Origin: Phytophthora sp. 'mugwort' | Taxonomy: Eukaryota > Oomycota > Peronosporomycetes > Peronosporales > Peronosporaceae | Direction: 5' to 3' | NCBI GenBank assembly: GCA_033558025.1 | Contig: JAUCEF010000001.1 | Span: forward strand, 682,001-746,000 | Length of the DNA: 64,000 bases | Part shown: one piece after another, positions 32,901 through 44,454 of the stretch | Layout: every line of letters starts with the position of its first letter | Numbering within the stretch: the first letter of the stretch is position 1 | The notes under the pieces: generated by a model | What the model was told of the DNA's origin: nothing | Seen by the model: only the letters and a program-made list of their open reading frames with translations | Database searches by the model: none | Made by a program: the position numbers and the translations under genes

Positions 32901-34572
32901 GTCAATCTCAGCGAGCTCACTTCAAAGGAAACGTCCAGGAATCAGAGGGGCGCATATCATCAGTACTGAGCTACTTGCCATATACGAGTAGTACCCGAAC
33001 CAAATACATGCAAGGCAGCCATGGGCTCCTCGTACGACAGTCAACGGCGGGAAGCAGCCAAGTCTGAATCCAAGCCTCTCATGGTAAAAGAAACGTGGGC
33101 TCTTGTCCCTCCACTCAAAGACCGCCGGGTTAACCGATGGTATTTGTTGTCAAGTGCATTGGCGCTGGTGACATAGATCGTTTTGAAGCGCGTCTCGCCA
33201 TCAAAGGTTTCCTACAGAAATATGGCATTGACTACAATGAAATATTCTCTCCGGTCATCCGCATGGAAGTATTACGCACTCTGCTGACAATAGCCGCGCT
33301 ACTCGACTTTGAGATCCATCAAATGGACGTGAAAACAGCATTTCTTAACGGTTTTCTTAAGGAAGAAATCTGCATGACCCAGCCTGAAGAGTTTGTGTGT
33401 CCTGATCAAGAGCACCTAGTGTGTAATCTACTGAAAACCTTGTACAGTCTCAAGCAAGCTCCTCGAATCTGGTACCAAATGCTGTCAAAGTTCCTCGAGA
33501 GTCTGGGTTTTCACAAGCTCATCAAGGACCGATGCGTCTTCATGTCAACACTGGACGGACAGGTGTGTTACATTGCTGTCTACGTAGACGATTTTGCTCA
33601 TAATTTCCCCTACAGTTAGTCTCGTACACAAGGCCAAATCGGCCCTGCACCAGAGATTATCTATGAAAGATTTAGGGGAGATGAGTACATTCTCGGCTGG
33701 CTAATCAAACGATACCGCGAAGCCCGAACTATCTTCATCCACCAGCGCAAGTACGGCACTACTGTTCTCAATCGTTTCAAACACCTCGTTAAATATCCAA
33801 TTGCGTCTCCATCAGACCGCAGTATCAAGCTTACTACTGTCATGCAACCTCAAACTGAAGAAGATAGAGATGCAATGAAAGACATTCCGTACCGAGAAGT
33901 CGTTGGCAGGCTCATGTACCTCATAGTCGGCACTCGCCTTGATTTAGCCTTCTACACGCAAGAAGTAAGTCAGTTCCTAAGTAACCCGGGCAAAGAACAC
34001 TGGAAAGCGTATTCAGAGGCCTCAAGTATCTCTCAGGTATCACAGATCATGGGCTGCAACTTGGTCGATCAACAATGGTGGATCATAGCAATCTAGCAGA
34101 CCACCTAACAGCCTACACAGTCTTGACTATGCAAACTGCCCAGACCCTAGACCCTCCGTAGGCGGCTACATCACTATGATCGGCGAGGCCCGATACCATG
34201 GCTATCGAGAAAACATCACACGGTAGTGGTCTCGACAACAGAAGATGAATACATAGCTCTGTGTCACTGTATGCAAGAGATGATAGTTCTGAAATTTCTG
34301 CTAAGCGAGCTTGGGTTTACAACAAACCAACCACGATCAAAGAAAATAACCAAAATTACATCGAGATCTCAAACAACCCTGAACTCCACGGACGATCAAT
34401 ACACATTTAGATCCGCTATCACTCCGTGCAAGAAAATGTTGACGACACGAATTTAGCGTCGTATACTGTACACACAAAAACCATGGCAGCAGACATTTTC
34501 ACTAAGACACTAGATAAACATCAGTTTAGAGAACTCCGACGCAAGCTAGGCATGAAGCTACTAGAAACGTAA
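29988..34572 (+). pseudogene. Copia gag-pol pseudogene
   Basis: Recognisable parts in order: an acidic gag-like stretch (30060-30360), a CCHC zinc knuckle CSYCQKPRHNIRQC (about 30850), the aspartic protease motif WTVDSGCTSHIT (about 31265), a broken integrase region (31440-32400), reverse transcriptase at 33137-33619 with HQMDVKTAFLNGFLKEEI, LYSLKQAPRIWYQ and the active site YVDD, RNase H with TTEDEYIALCHCMQE (about 34230), and a tail MAADIFTKTLDKHQF ending at a stop (34570-34572). Many stops and frameshifts lie between the parts. A perfect 15-bp hairpin with a GTTT loop sits in the gag region. Confidence 0.8.
30021..30054. repeat. Perfect 15-bp hairpin in the Copia leader/gag region
   Basis: TCCTTCTTGGTGACG, a GTTT loop, then its exact reverse complement CGTCACCAAGAAGGA. 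It lies about 115 bp downstream of the 5' LTR. In an old, mutated element a perfect stem suggests a recent inverted duplication. Confidence 0.75.
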
Positions 34573-36759
34573 AACGCTTACGAACTGCAAATAGCGTGCT
34601 CAGTTCTAATGCAAAACTTTACTTTTGCTTTCAAGACTCAGAGGCTGGCGTGAGGTTCTCCCTCATGTAAGGTTTACTCACCGCATCCCAAAAGGTTTAA
34701 TCCTCACCAGAGGTTTTCCTGGCACACAGCCGACGAATATATTATGCAAAGAGCAATAAGTGGTTGCTAACAATAGAATAATGTATTAAACAAATAATCT
34801 ACAGGGACAACTTTGCGAGCAAACAAAACCCTGTCAATCCACTCACCATATGAAACAAACTGCCCTCAATGTTATCGTCGTGAACCTCCGAGAACCGCGA
34901 ATATCGAGGGCAAACGCATGACCAATAGTCATCGTGTTGCTGGCAGAAACCAAGTAGATCCCATCTCCTACATGCAGCCCTTCAATAGGAGCGACACCAC
35001 GGTGCCCTGTGCGGTGACGAATAATCTCAATATCCGCCATTAAAAGCCGCGATCCAGCTAGATGTAACTGTATAATAAAGGCTCGGAATAACAGCTAGTG
35101 CACTTGTATGTTGGTGACTGCATGCAGGAACAAGACTACAAGCCAGGTTAGAAAAAAACAACGAGGAAAATACTACTCGCCCACAGCGCAGGTTCGGGAT
35201 TTCGGGAGTTGTGTGAACACAGCTCCGTTTGGGGGTTAACGCTGCAGCATACATAAACTAAGTAAGCTAACGGGCGGGTCCAGATACACAAACGAACTTA
35301 TTAACTGGCACTAGACTGCTGGTTTCTGAGACGAGTGGTGGCACGACAGCACCGTAGGTCTCATACGGAAGCCACGCCATGATACACCTCGTGATACATC
35401 CTGTCGCAGCCCCTCTGAGCGTGCAAGGAATTCATCGATATGTACTTCTTGAACCCCTGCAGTCTCACCCATCAATGCTAGAGCTTGCTACAATGCACGG
35501 AACATGCACGCTCCCTGCTGGGTTTGCATCAGCGACGTTGGGGTACAGCTCAGAAACGAACTGGAAGAAGATTTGTTTCCGGCCGGCTTCATCCCATTCG
35601 TCTACCACCTTGAGGGCTTCCTCAATACCATCCTGTAGAAGCATGTCACGTGGCTCCCATGTGCGCGGAGGCGGTCGTGCTCTCGAACCCTTAATAGAAT
35701 GCGGTACAAAGTCTGACCAGCTGAAGTCGTAACTCGATCCCTGATATACGCCACCTTCCATTTACCGGCTGGCGCTGACTTGCGGCTATAATGGCACTGC
35801 TCGCAACACGCGTAGGGTTGATGCCGTGAATTTGCATTGGCCGTTGATCCATAGCAATTGCATCGACGAGACAAGAACCCCGAAGGAGCCGTTCAGGCCG
35901 GCATCATGGCTGTCTGAAGACACGATGACACCATTGGGCGAGCACTACACTGAGTTGGCGCCTGCAAAGTAGTCTCCACCGCTACGCGAGTGACATGTCC
36001 CACTGCTGAGAATGCTGCGCGATGATGAATAACCTTGGCCACATACAGGACATCCAAGTTGTCGCCAACAGCCATCGGGGCAACCTGCGCGGACGTTAGC
36101 ATGATCTCTGATGCTGGCGTCTAATAACAGAGCCCCAGACCAATCACGCAAGGCGCACAGGTAACTCGATACGACGCAGACGATGTTGAGAGCGCGGACA
36201 GCTTGACAAAAATATGGCAAAGGTAACTATGAGCTATGCCTACGCCATCGGCCTACAGGAAGAATGTGCACCCATGCCGCATGCAGCAGCTTCAACTTCA
36301 GCCGCTACCGGTACGTGGCTGGAAGCCAACCAGGCACTTTTGAATAAATGGTGTCCACCTTGAATAACTATCAGCTGGACGTGCCTATGCCAAGCTGGCG
36401 CACAAGACTAGCATATCATTAAGTACGTTGAAGCCAACATCATTCACATCCAATAACAAATACTATAAAGTATAATTCAATTTGAGTTGGGTGCCTCATT
36501 GCTCAAACTGCACTCTGATGCGCAAGCGGTCCCTGACCAACAAACCTGAAGCCCCACCGTAAACTATGCTGGTGAGGAGACTCCGAATCCGGTCTCGATC
36601 GCTCCAAGGCTCCACAGGAACATCAGAAAAGTGAAAAGTGCCTTCTAGCTTGACACTTTCGAGAACTGATTGAACAATTTTGACGGGGGTTTTACAGGCA
36701 AATTAGAAGAGGTAACTATTTTAAGCCAATGATGCTCCATGCTGCTGAGCCAGGGAGGC
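34573..36759. other. Extra 2.2 kb between pol and 3' LTR, with a decayed antisense gene
   Basis: Copia elements usually have only a short gap here. A minus-strand coding-like trail runs from about 36220 to 35465 in two or three frames. Its pieces include YACCEQCHYSRKSAPAGKW, with a CxxC pair and His, and EALKVVDEWDEAGRKQIFF. I do not recognise the family. It may be a nested transposon or captured gene. I could not find boundary repeats. Confidence 0.45.
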
Positions 36760-37059
36760 TGTCGAGGTTAGGGCTCGTCACAGAGAAACCTCAGGCATTG
36801 TGTCCTCTACAATTTTATTATGAAGCAACACGATGCTGATGACGCTATAATATAATACTCAAATGAATGGTAGCTGCACTCCTACACTGGATGTTTGGCT
36901 ACTCCATACAAAGACAGTGTGAGCAGCAAGACTAGCTTGCTGCTCCACTAAGCTAGTCTTGCTGCTCCACTTACATAATTAATCTCACTTTTACTTTCTT
37001 CTTCATCTGACGCAGACTCCCGTCTATTCTTCTCCTGCACAAGAGCTCTAACATCAACA
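36760..37059 (+). repeat. 3' LTR of the older Copia element
   Basis: 300 bp with TG...CA ends. It is longer than the 5' LTR mainly because of a local inverted duplication: 36921-36938 and 36950-36967 form a perfect 18-bp stem (GAGCAGCAAGACTAGCTT) with an 11-nt loop, which the 5' LTR lacks. Confidence 0.85.
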
Positions 37060-37329
37060 ATCTCTGCTCACTTTGACCGACTGACTAACATCATGCGGTT
37101 AAATACGCATCAGATACATGTCTTTGAAGCGACGCCGGTTAAAACCCTAATACTGCTCTAAACTGCTCTAAACGTTCTAAATTACATTTCAAAACTACAG
37201 ATTCTTTAGCGAATTTGACCTAAATAGTGCTATAAATTACGAAACAGAGAATCAATGTCTAATAATGAATTCAAGTCATTGCCTCTAACAGAGCGTAGCC
37301 AGCCATTTGGAAGTTAAGATTTTTGCTCT

Positions 37330-38735
37330 AACTTACCTGTCGCATTCACATTTACAATGGACTACGACGGCCACAGTTTCTACTGTCAGCGCAAGATTGC
37401 GGAGACCGGCACTTCCTACTACATCTGCTCTCGCTACCGTGCAGGCTGCAGGGCCCGCCTCATTCGTCCGCGAAGACAGTGTGAAGGCACGCAACAACCA
37501 CACATGCGACAACGAGGTCGATAAAGCCTCAGCCTTCACTGACGTACATCGCGAGATGAGAACTGCACTACAAAAAGCCGGTCTTTCTAATCTATCGCTG
37601 CCACCAAGCATGGTGTGGGAACAATAATGGCTTCGCTTCGTGAAGCACATCCAGCAGAGACGCTTACCACGATCTCTAGACTACCCAGCATCTCCATCAT
37701 CAAGTACGCTCGGGCACAAGCCACTGGGTGTGACGCTTTCCGTGCGATCGAGAGCGTGCCGACAAGAAACGTGCCAGAAGATGACCCTCGGCCATTTCTC
37801 CAGTTCAGTGTGGTGCACACTACCGGGTGTGGATCACACAGGTTTGTTGGATTTGGTCATCCAGATCTCGTACGGCTGCTCCGCTACCCAAGCTCGTCCA
37901 TCTTCATCGACGGCACGTTCAAGATGGTCCCTCGGCCCTTCACGCAATGCCTTATCGTGATGATCGAGGACCCCGGAGTGAACGTTTACGTGCCCGCCAT
38001 ATAACTTTTAATGAATTCAAAGCAGCAGGATGCGTATTGGAACGCTCTCAGCTACGTAATTATCCAGACAGGACGTCTGCTAGAGCCTGCAACAGTCACT
38101 TGTGACTTTGAAAGGGGCCTAATGAACGCCATCACGGAGCAGTTCCCGCTGGTCAAGATTGTGGGGTGCTTGTTTCATTGGAAACAAGCACTTCGACGGA
38201 AGTTGGTCGAGCTACGGATTCCAGTTTCCCAGACCTCTGCAGCCAGGTGTCATTGACGTGCTGACTATTATCCCGGTGGACCAAATTTCTGACAAGGTGC
38301 ACATTTTTATTGTACCCATTTAATTGTTCTTGTAAGTGGGTTCTAATTTGTGAGTGGCTATTAAGGGAATCAGATTCGTCCGCAGCAAGATTGACGAGAC
38401 GGGTACCAAGACCAAGTGGGACAGCTTCTGGCGGTACTTCCGCAAGACCTGGATGTCAACGTACGGAGCAGACTTATGGAGCGTTCACAGCATGGCTGCG
38501 GTAAATATTGACCTGCACAATCGCACGAACAACCCGTAAGAGACCAAAACGGAGATTTGGCGACAAATTTACTGTCAAGCATCCTAGTCTGCTCTCATTT
38601 GTTGAGACGGCAAAGGCAGAGGCTCGTCGTTTCGTGCAGCTGATCGACGACGCCAAACATAACCGTCACGTGCCACCACCGCATGTGCAGCTCGTCAAAT
38701 CTCGCATCCCCGACGACTTTTACGCGTTCGAGTGA
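37330..38735 (+). pseudogene. Second MULE transposase pseudogene
   Basis: The fragments begin with a FLYWCH-like zinc region (SFYCQRKIAETGTSYYICSR, then CRARLIRPRED and NNHTCDN). The transposase core follows: SSIFIDGTFKMVPRPFTQCL (first Asp, about 37915), VTCDFERGLMNAI (second Asp, about 38105), and VGCLFHWKQALRRKL (about 38165). Next come KWDSFWRYFRKTWMSTYG, a MAAVNIDLHNRTNNP stretch where the third acidic residue is expected, and FVETAKAEARRFVQLIDDAK. Frame changes occur near 37630, 38250 and 38530. It is unlike the MULE at 9.4 kb: no SWIM or Ulp1 parts are seen. Confidence 0.65.
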
Positions 38736-38939
38736 TAGATCACGCGAAGAAGAGTTGTTACTTTGTTCTAATTGCTCTAAAGTTTCTCATTTTGTTTTAG
38801 TTCCCCTGTGTGATCTAAAAGCAATCCGCTAAGATCTAAAAATTGCTCTAATAACTGCAACTTTCATCCGTAGCTTACGGATTTTTTTGGTGCATTTAGA
38901 ACACTTTCACAGAACTTTTTAGGGACGTTTTTTTCAGCC

Positions 38940-40190
38940 CCCTTGAAGCCGATCTGTGAGACGCCTGCGCGTAACGTGTGTGTGTGTGTGTGTGGGGGGG
39001 GGCGCGCGCGGTCCAACGTTCAATCGCAGAAGAAGTGCCAGAACGCTTCGGCTCGTCATCGACGGGTGAGGCCATGCCTCCGAGCACTACGTTGCCTGGT
39101 TGGTACGAGATGGACGACGAAGCGAAGCGTCTCGCTGCTCTACATGGCCTCACTCGTCAACGATGAGGAAGGCGATCACTCTGCTGCTACCCACCACGTC
39201 TTCCTGGTCCTCCGCGACTTTGTAAGCGCCCGGAGTAATGTCTCCTCTTGGCTGGAGGCAACTACTCCGTGAATCGCCGCTTAGCGACGCTAATGGGTGT
39301 CCCTCTTGTCGGGTGCGCAACCTCAGGCTTAATCTTGCCGTCAACGAAAGGCTCAGCAAATGCGCGGACGATCTCGACCTAGTTCAAGCCCTCATTCAAG
39401 CCCTCGTTTACAAAATATTTAACTGATTTTGGTGCTAACGAATACTTTTAACAAATATTAGCACAAGCGCTGGGGGCCCACGTTCGCTATGCTGAACCGA
39501 TACTTCAAGATCCTGCCATTTATCGGCGCGGACGACGACGAGCTCGCAGGCGCACAACCGTCAGCTGCAGCCATGCGACGGCTGCGTGAGCTCCTTGACG
39601 AGTTAAAGGACTTGGGTCCGTCTCAAAGGCACTGCAAATAGCTCACGCCAACCTCCTTGACGCTCGCGTGTGGTTTAGCCTCATCGCAACGAGGGCGTCT
39701 AATGCGCGCTATCTGTGTGAGTGATGGCTGATTCAATTTTGTCTGCACAATTTAACGTGTTGTGCTGTGTATTGTGATATTAGCCCGAGAGCTAATATTG
39801 TGCAGAGCCCCAACTTTGAGGCCGCCTGTGTGCAATGCTCAAGGGCCAGACCAAACGCTTGACCAACGCTGAACAGACCTCGCTGACCCCCTTCTTATCC
39901 CCTGAGGTCAGCGCCGACGCCTCTGACGACGCTGAACAAGAGGAGCAAGCCTAATTTATTCAGCGGATTCAGGAACGCCGCCGCTTGGAGTAGCGTCAAG
40001 CAGTGTATGCACTGCTGTCGACTGTCCCGCCTACCTCGAACGTCGTTGAACGATTTTTCAGTGTCGCTCGAACGATGTTCGGCTTGCAGCGCCACTCACT
40101 CAAACCGTACACGTTGGGGATGTTGCTGTTGTTGCGCCAGAACAGGGAGTACTGAGACTTACGTACTGTCGACAGCGTTGAGTAAATGCC
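38940..40190 (+). pseudogene. hAT transposase pseudogene
   Basis: Plus-strand fragments give YSVNRRLATLMGVPLVGCA (about 39260), matching DNCPLNKRLTRLLGIPLVGC of the minus-strand hAT at 27 kb, and, near 40015-40155, STVPPTSNVVERFFSVART then LKPYTLGMLLLLRQNREYW, the C-terminal dimerisation motif. Multiple frameshifts and stops lie between. A (GT)n plus poly-G/CG simple repeat lies at 38978-39010. The final fragment is well conserved, so this copy may be younger than the others. Confidence 0.65.
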
Positions 40191-40661
40191 AGGTAACTTG
40201 CAATACACTTCAACTTCATCAATAATCTATTCGTTTGGTTTTCACATTGCAATAATCTATTGAGCGTTTATATGGCCTGCATTAATAATCTATTCCCTGC
40301 TATGCCTTGCTATAGATAACAATGCAATAAACGGGAGCCCTGGTTGCCATATACCCGCCCTTCATAATCACCAGATCTTCATCATCAGAATCTGATGCAG
40401 AAAAGTACTGTAGCCCCTCTATTAGTAGCCTCCAAAATCCGTACTGAAAGCGAGGCATCACTTTATAAAGGGGGAAACACCTTGCATCTCATATAGCTCG
40501 TCCCGCCCAGGTGCGTCTCTTTCCTTGCCTCTTTGCGCCGCCCACAGATTTCCTCCTGCACGTACTCTTATTACACCTGGTTGGTCTGCATCCTGCAGTC
40601 GTTCCAACCGCATCCCCCGCTTCGTAATCTGCCTTCTAAAGCCCGCAATCCCTTGTCTACC
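40191..40661. other. Upstream region of the cullin gene
   Basis: AATAATCTATT occurs three times at 40218-40292 (a short local repeat). The rest is the 5' flank and leader of the CUL4 gene; the coding frame is open back to 40533 but the composition changes at the chosen ATG. Confidence 0.45.
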
Positions 40662-43115
40662 ATGCCCTCCAGGCCATCCAATTGCGCGACGGATCCCATG
40701 GCTTCCGGCTTTGCGTCTTCCGCCAACGCGCGTGCGGGTTTCAGTCGCAAGCAGGAGCGCAGCAACAGCGGCTCGGGACTTAAGCTCGGCGCGAAGAAGA
40801 AGAAGATGACCATTAAGCCCTTCAAGGTCACGCCCACACTGCCCGATTCCTTCGAGCAGGACACGTGGAAGAAGCTGGAGGCCGCCGTGCACTCGGTGCA
40901 CACCAAGCAAATGTCGAAACTCAGCAGGGAGGAGCTCTACCGCTCCGTTGAGGATATGTGCACGTGGAAGATGGCCGCTAAGCTGTACACCCGACTGGAG
41001 GAGACATGCGCCGTGCACATTCGAGAAAGAGTGGAGGACCTGGTGCAGCACACCGGCGGTGACATGAATTTGTTCCTGGAGGCAGTGCACAGACTGTGGG
41101 AAGACCACTGCGAGGATATGCTGGTGATCCGCACCATCTTTCTCTACTTAGACCGCACATACGTGATGCAGACACCGCATATTGCGTCTATCTGGGACAT
41201 GGGACTCAACCTGGTGCGTGACAATTTGGTTCAAAGTCGGAGTTTAGAGACCAAGTTGATTGACGCGTTGCTGGAGCTCGTGGAGCTCGAACGCAAGGGC
41301 GAGGCTATCAACCGCAGCTATCTGTACAACTTGCTGCGGATGCTACTGTCTTTGCATTTGTATCACGCAGACTTTGAGACGCCATTTTTAATGGCATCGG
41401 AGAGGTTTTACCAGCACGAAGGAGCCTTGACTGTCGAGTCCGCGAGTGTGCCACAATTCCTGGTACATGTCGAGAAGCGCCTGCATGAGGAAAATGAACG
41501 TGTGGATCATTATCTGGATGTATCGACGAAGAAACAGCTCGTATCGGTGGTCGAAAACAAACTGTTGAAGCCACATGTGGCGACATTGCTGGAGCGCGGC
41601 TTCGAAACGCTGATGGAAGAAGGCCGAATTGAAGACCTTAAGCGGATGTACTCGCTTTTCACTAGGGTGGATTCGATTAATGACCTCAAAACAGCGTTCT
41701 CGACCTACATCCAGAAGAATGTATCAAAGTTGGTAATGGATGATCAGCAAGAGAAGACATTTGTGGAAAAAGTACTCAAACTCAAGGCTGATTTGGACGC
41801 GGTGCTGAGTAACTCGTTTCAAGCCAATACGGAGTTCTCGTTTGCCATGAAGTCGGCGATGGAGAATGCGATTAACGTGCGTGCAAACCGTCCTGCTGAG
41901 CTTGTCGCGAAGTTTGTTGACTCGAAGCTTCGAACTGGTAACAAGGGCGGCTCGGAAGCAGAAGTGGAGGGTCTTTTGGACCGCGTTATGGTTATTTTCC
42001 GGTACATTCAAGGCAAGGATGTGTTTGAGGCTTTCTATAAGAAGGATCTTGCTAAGCGCTTGCTGGTCGGGAAAAGTGCTTCGTTTGACTTGGAAAAGCT
42101 CATGCTGTCCAAGCTAAAGACAGAGTGCGGTAGCTCTTTTACGAACAAGGTGAGTGGGTGATATCTTGTACCAATCTTGTAGCTTGGCAACCCGTCATTG
42201 ACTTGTCTCCTTCGGGTGATAGCTTGAGGGTATGTTCAAGGACATTGATCTGTCGCAAAATGTGATGACGCAGTTTCAACAACACGCTGCTAGCAGGTAA
42301 GCTCCCAGCTGTCTGAATTGCCACGACAATTGACAGCTAATTATTTTGATTTATCTAGGCACGCATTGGAGACTCTGCACGGAAATCGTGGCATCCCTGA
42401 CATGCAAGTCCAGGTTCTGACCACTGGATTCTGGCCACCCTACGCGGCTGTTGAAATCAATCTGCCGGCAGTGCTGGTCCCTCTGAAGGAGATTTTCGAC
42501 AAGTTCTACTCGTCCAAGTATCAAGGTCGTCAGCTTCAATGGCAACACTCTCTAGCTCAGTGCGTGGTGAAGGCTAACTTCCCTTCGGGCAGAAAAGAGC
42601 TTGTGGTGTCGCTGTATCAGACTGTGGTTCTGCTTTGCTTTAATGGAGCGGATTCGTTGAGCTTTAAGGAGATTAAGGAGCAGACGCGTATCGAAGATGG
42701 AGAGCTTCGACGGACGTTGCAGTCGCTCGCGTGCGGTAAAACGCGTGTGCTGCAAAAATCACCGAAGGGCAAGGAGATTAACGATGAGGACTCTTTCGTA
42801 TTCAACACGCATTTCACGAACCAGTTGATTCGCATCAAGATTAACTCGATCCAAATGAAGGAAACCAAGAAGGAAAACGAAGACACACACGAGCGTGTGT
42901 TCAGGGACCGTCAGTATCAGGTCGATGCTGCCATTGTGCGCATCATGAAGGCGCGCAAAAAACTGTCGCACGCGCTGCTGATGGCGGAGATCTTCACGCA
43001 AGTACGCTTTCCCGCGAAGGCTGCGGATATCAAGCGCCGTATTGAAAGTCTCATCGACAGAGAGTATCTCGAGCGAGACTCAAACAACGCTCAGATGTAC
43101 AACTATTTAGCATGA
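40662..43115 (+). CDS. CUL4: Cullin-4-type E3 ligase scaffold, 772 aa, three exons
   Basis: Exons 40662-42149, 42223-42296, 42359-43115; introns of 73 and 62 bp with GT...AG ends. Start ATG 40662 is in ACCATG context. After a basic, disordered N-terminus (to about residue 55), [20 protein letters not shown] begins the cullin repeats, with [20 protein letters not shown] as in CUL4. The cullin-homology domain includes [20 protein letters not shown] and [20 protein letters not shown]. The winged-helix tail has [16 protein letters not shown], whose Lys (about 717) is the NEDD8 site, and ends with YLERD...YNYLA. CUL4 joins DDB1-based substrate receptors to RBX1, directing ubiquitination in DNA repair, replication and chromatin control. 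All key regions are intact. Confidence 0.92.
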
Positions 43116-43306
43116 GTCCATTCACTGAATTGCGGAGCTTAACCTGGTCGAGACGAAGAAGTTGTGCAGCTGACTGAAAGCGTCTGTGAGTGGCATGGAG
43201 ATCGACTTTTCGGAGTGCCGGTCTGCGAGTAGGAAGTAAGCATTGTGCGCAGTAGCAGCCAATTGTAAGTTGAGGCTATTGCTTGCAAGCGTTAAATAAG
43301 GGCAGA

Positions 43307-44454
43307 TTATTCGACCTCGTAGTTCACGGAGTCGTCGTCCTCTTCCTCGGAGGCGTCGTCGCGTAGACGGTATTCTAGGAGTGCAGGATAAATTGTTCCT
43401 AACGCTTTTTCTCCATCTGCAGGGGACTGTACAGCGCAATACACGCAAAACTCGCGTTAGTGATACGAGTAGCCCCTTCGTTTTCTCTCTAACGCAGTCG
43501 CACCTTGCATCCAGTGATGACGATTTTGCCGGATATGAAGATTAACAGTGTGCACTTGGGGCGCAGCATGCGGTAGATTAGCCCAGGAAACATCTCCGGT
43601 TCGTACTGCGTGATAAAATACACAGTATTCGTCAGCTTTCTCGACATTTAGACCAGCAAGCGTAAGAACCACAAGTTTACCGTGCAGAATCGCACGTGAT
43701 CTCGCGCCAAACCTTCCAGGCGCACCTTAAAGCAGACGTCCGCTGAGCCCACCACGTTGCGAACAATGAATGGACTACTCTCACTCGGGAACGACACTTT
43801 CTGCAGCAAAAAGCACCCATAATAACACCAAAGTACGTCAATAAACCGCGTTTTTTTTAAGCTGATCCGCCTTTTCGCGCCAGCGAGCTCGCCTTCAAAA
43901 TGGAGATCAGTTTGTCTGCAGCCAACTTTGCGTCCTCCACACCCTTAGCACCTATCACCACAAACTGCACGCCGTGCATAGCATTAAAATTATATGAAGC
44001 TCCAATATGCCAGCATAAACGGCAATTCCGGACCAGGCGATGCATTGACTACCTTCCCGCTCCTGTAGATTAATACCGTCGCCCGGGGCGCTTGGAAGCG
44101 CATCACCAACGCGCTGAAGCTCTGTAGTCACCAGCAATTAGCATAATAAAAAAATAAGAAAAAATAAAAAGGATTAGTGAAGATATTGTCGCGTACTCGT
44201 GGTGCGTAGTCTGCATTGCGCACAAGCAGCGCGAGCTTCTGGACATCGATGCGGTCATTGACAAACCCGCTGCCAAGCACGTTTCTAGGGGTTCCAAGGA
44301 GGAAACGGAGAGGATTCAGAGAATGGATAGTTGGATAAGGGTGTCACTATACGTACACCACGCGGTAAGCCACGCCTTCCTCTGCGAGCCGCGCCGGTGA
44401 CCACGCCGGGCTGTTGTCATCGTCGTCGCTGCTGCTCCAATTACTGAGACTCAT
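43307..44454 (-). CDS. Divergent TATA-binding-protein-like factor, 222 aa, seven exons
   Basis: Exons on the minus strand: 44357-44454, 44197-44284, 44053-44121, 43893-43964, 43681-43800, 43504-43605, 43307-43426. All junctions keep frame. The fourth intron (43801-43892) needs a GC donor (AAG|GCGAGC), because any GT downstream lies after a stop. The two TBP repeats are clear: [34 protein letters not shown] and then [52 protein letters not shown] short acidic N-terminus (SSSDDDD) and an acidic C-tail ([17 protein letters not shown]) flank the saddle. It is too divergent for a canonical TBP, with Tyr at one expected Phe in LIY, so a TBP-related factor is the better call. It would bind promoter DNA in preinitiation complexes. 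Confidence 0.82.

Larger units (their letters stand above)
29616..37064 (+). mobile_element. Ty1/Copia LTR retrotransposon, decayed, with 5-bp target duplication
   Basis: Two related LTRs (29621-29905 and 36760-37059) flank a decayed gag-pol, and the 5-bp sequence ATCTC directly abuts both outer ends (29616-29620 and 37060-37064). The 3' LTR starts TGTCGAGG and ends CATCAACA (TG...CA); the 5' LTR has lost the initial T. LTR divergence is considerable, so the insertion is old. The span is 7.4 kb because 2.2 kb of extra sequence lies between pol and the 3' LTR. Confidence 0.8.

Noticed and set aside
38978..39010. (GT)n/poly-G run as a regulatory or telomere-like element
   Set aside because: An ordinary simple repeat inside a hAT relic.
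40458..41108. 216-codon minus-strand frame over the cullin gene
   Set aside because: Shadow of the GC-rich CUL4 exon 1. The plus strand has unmistakable cullin motifs.
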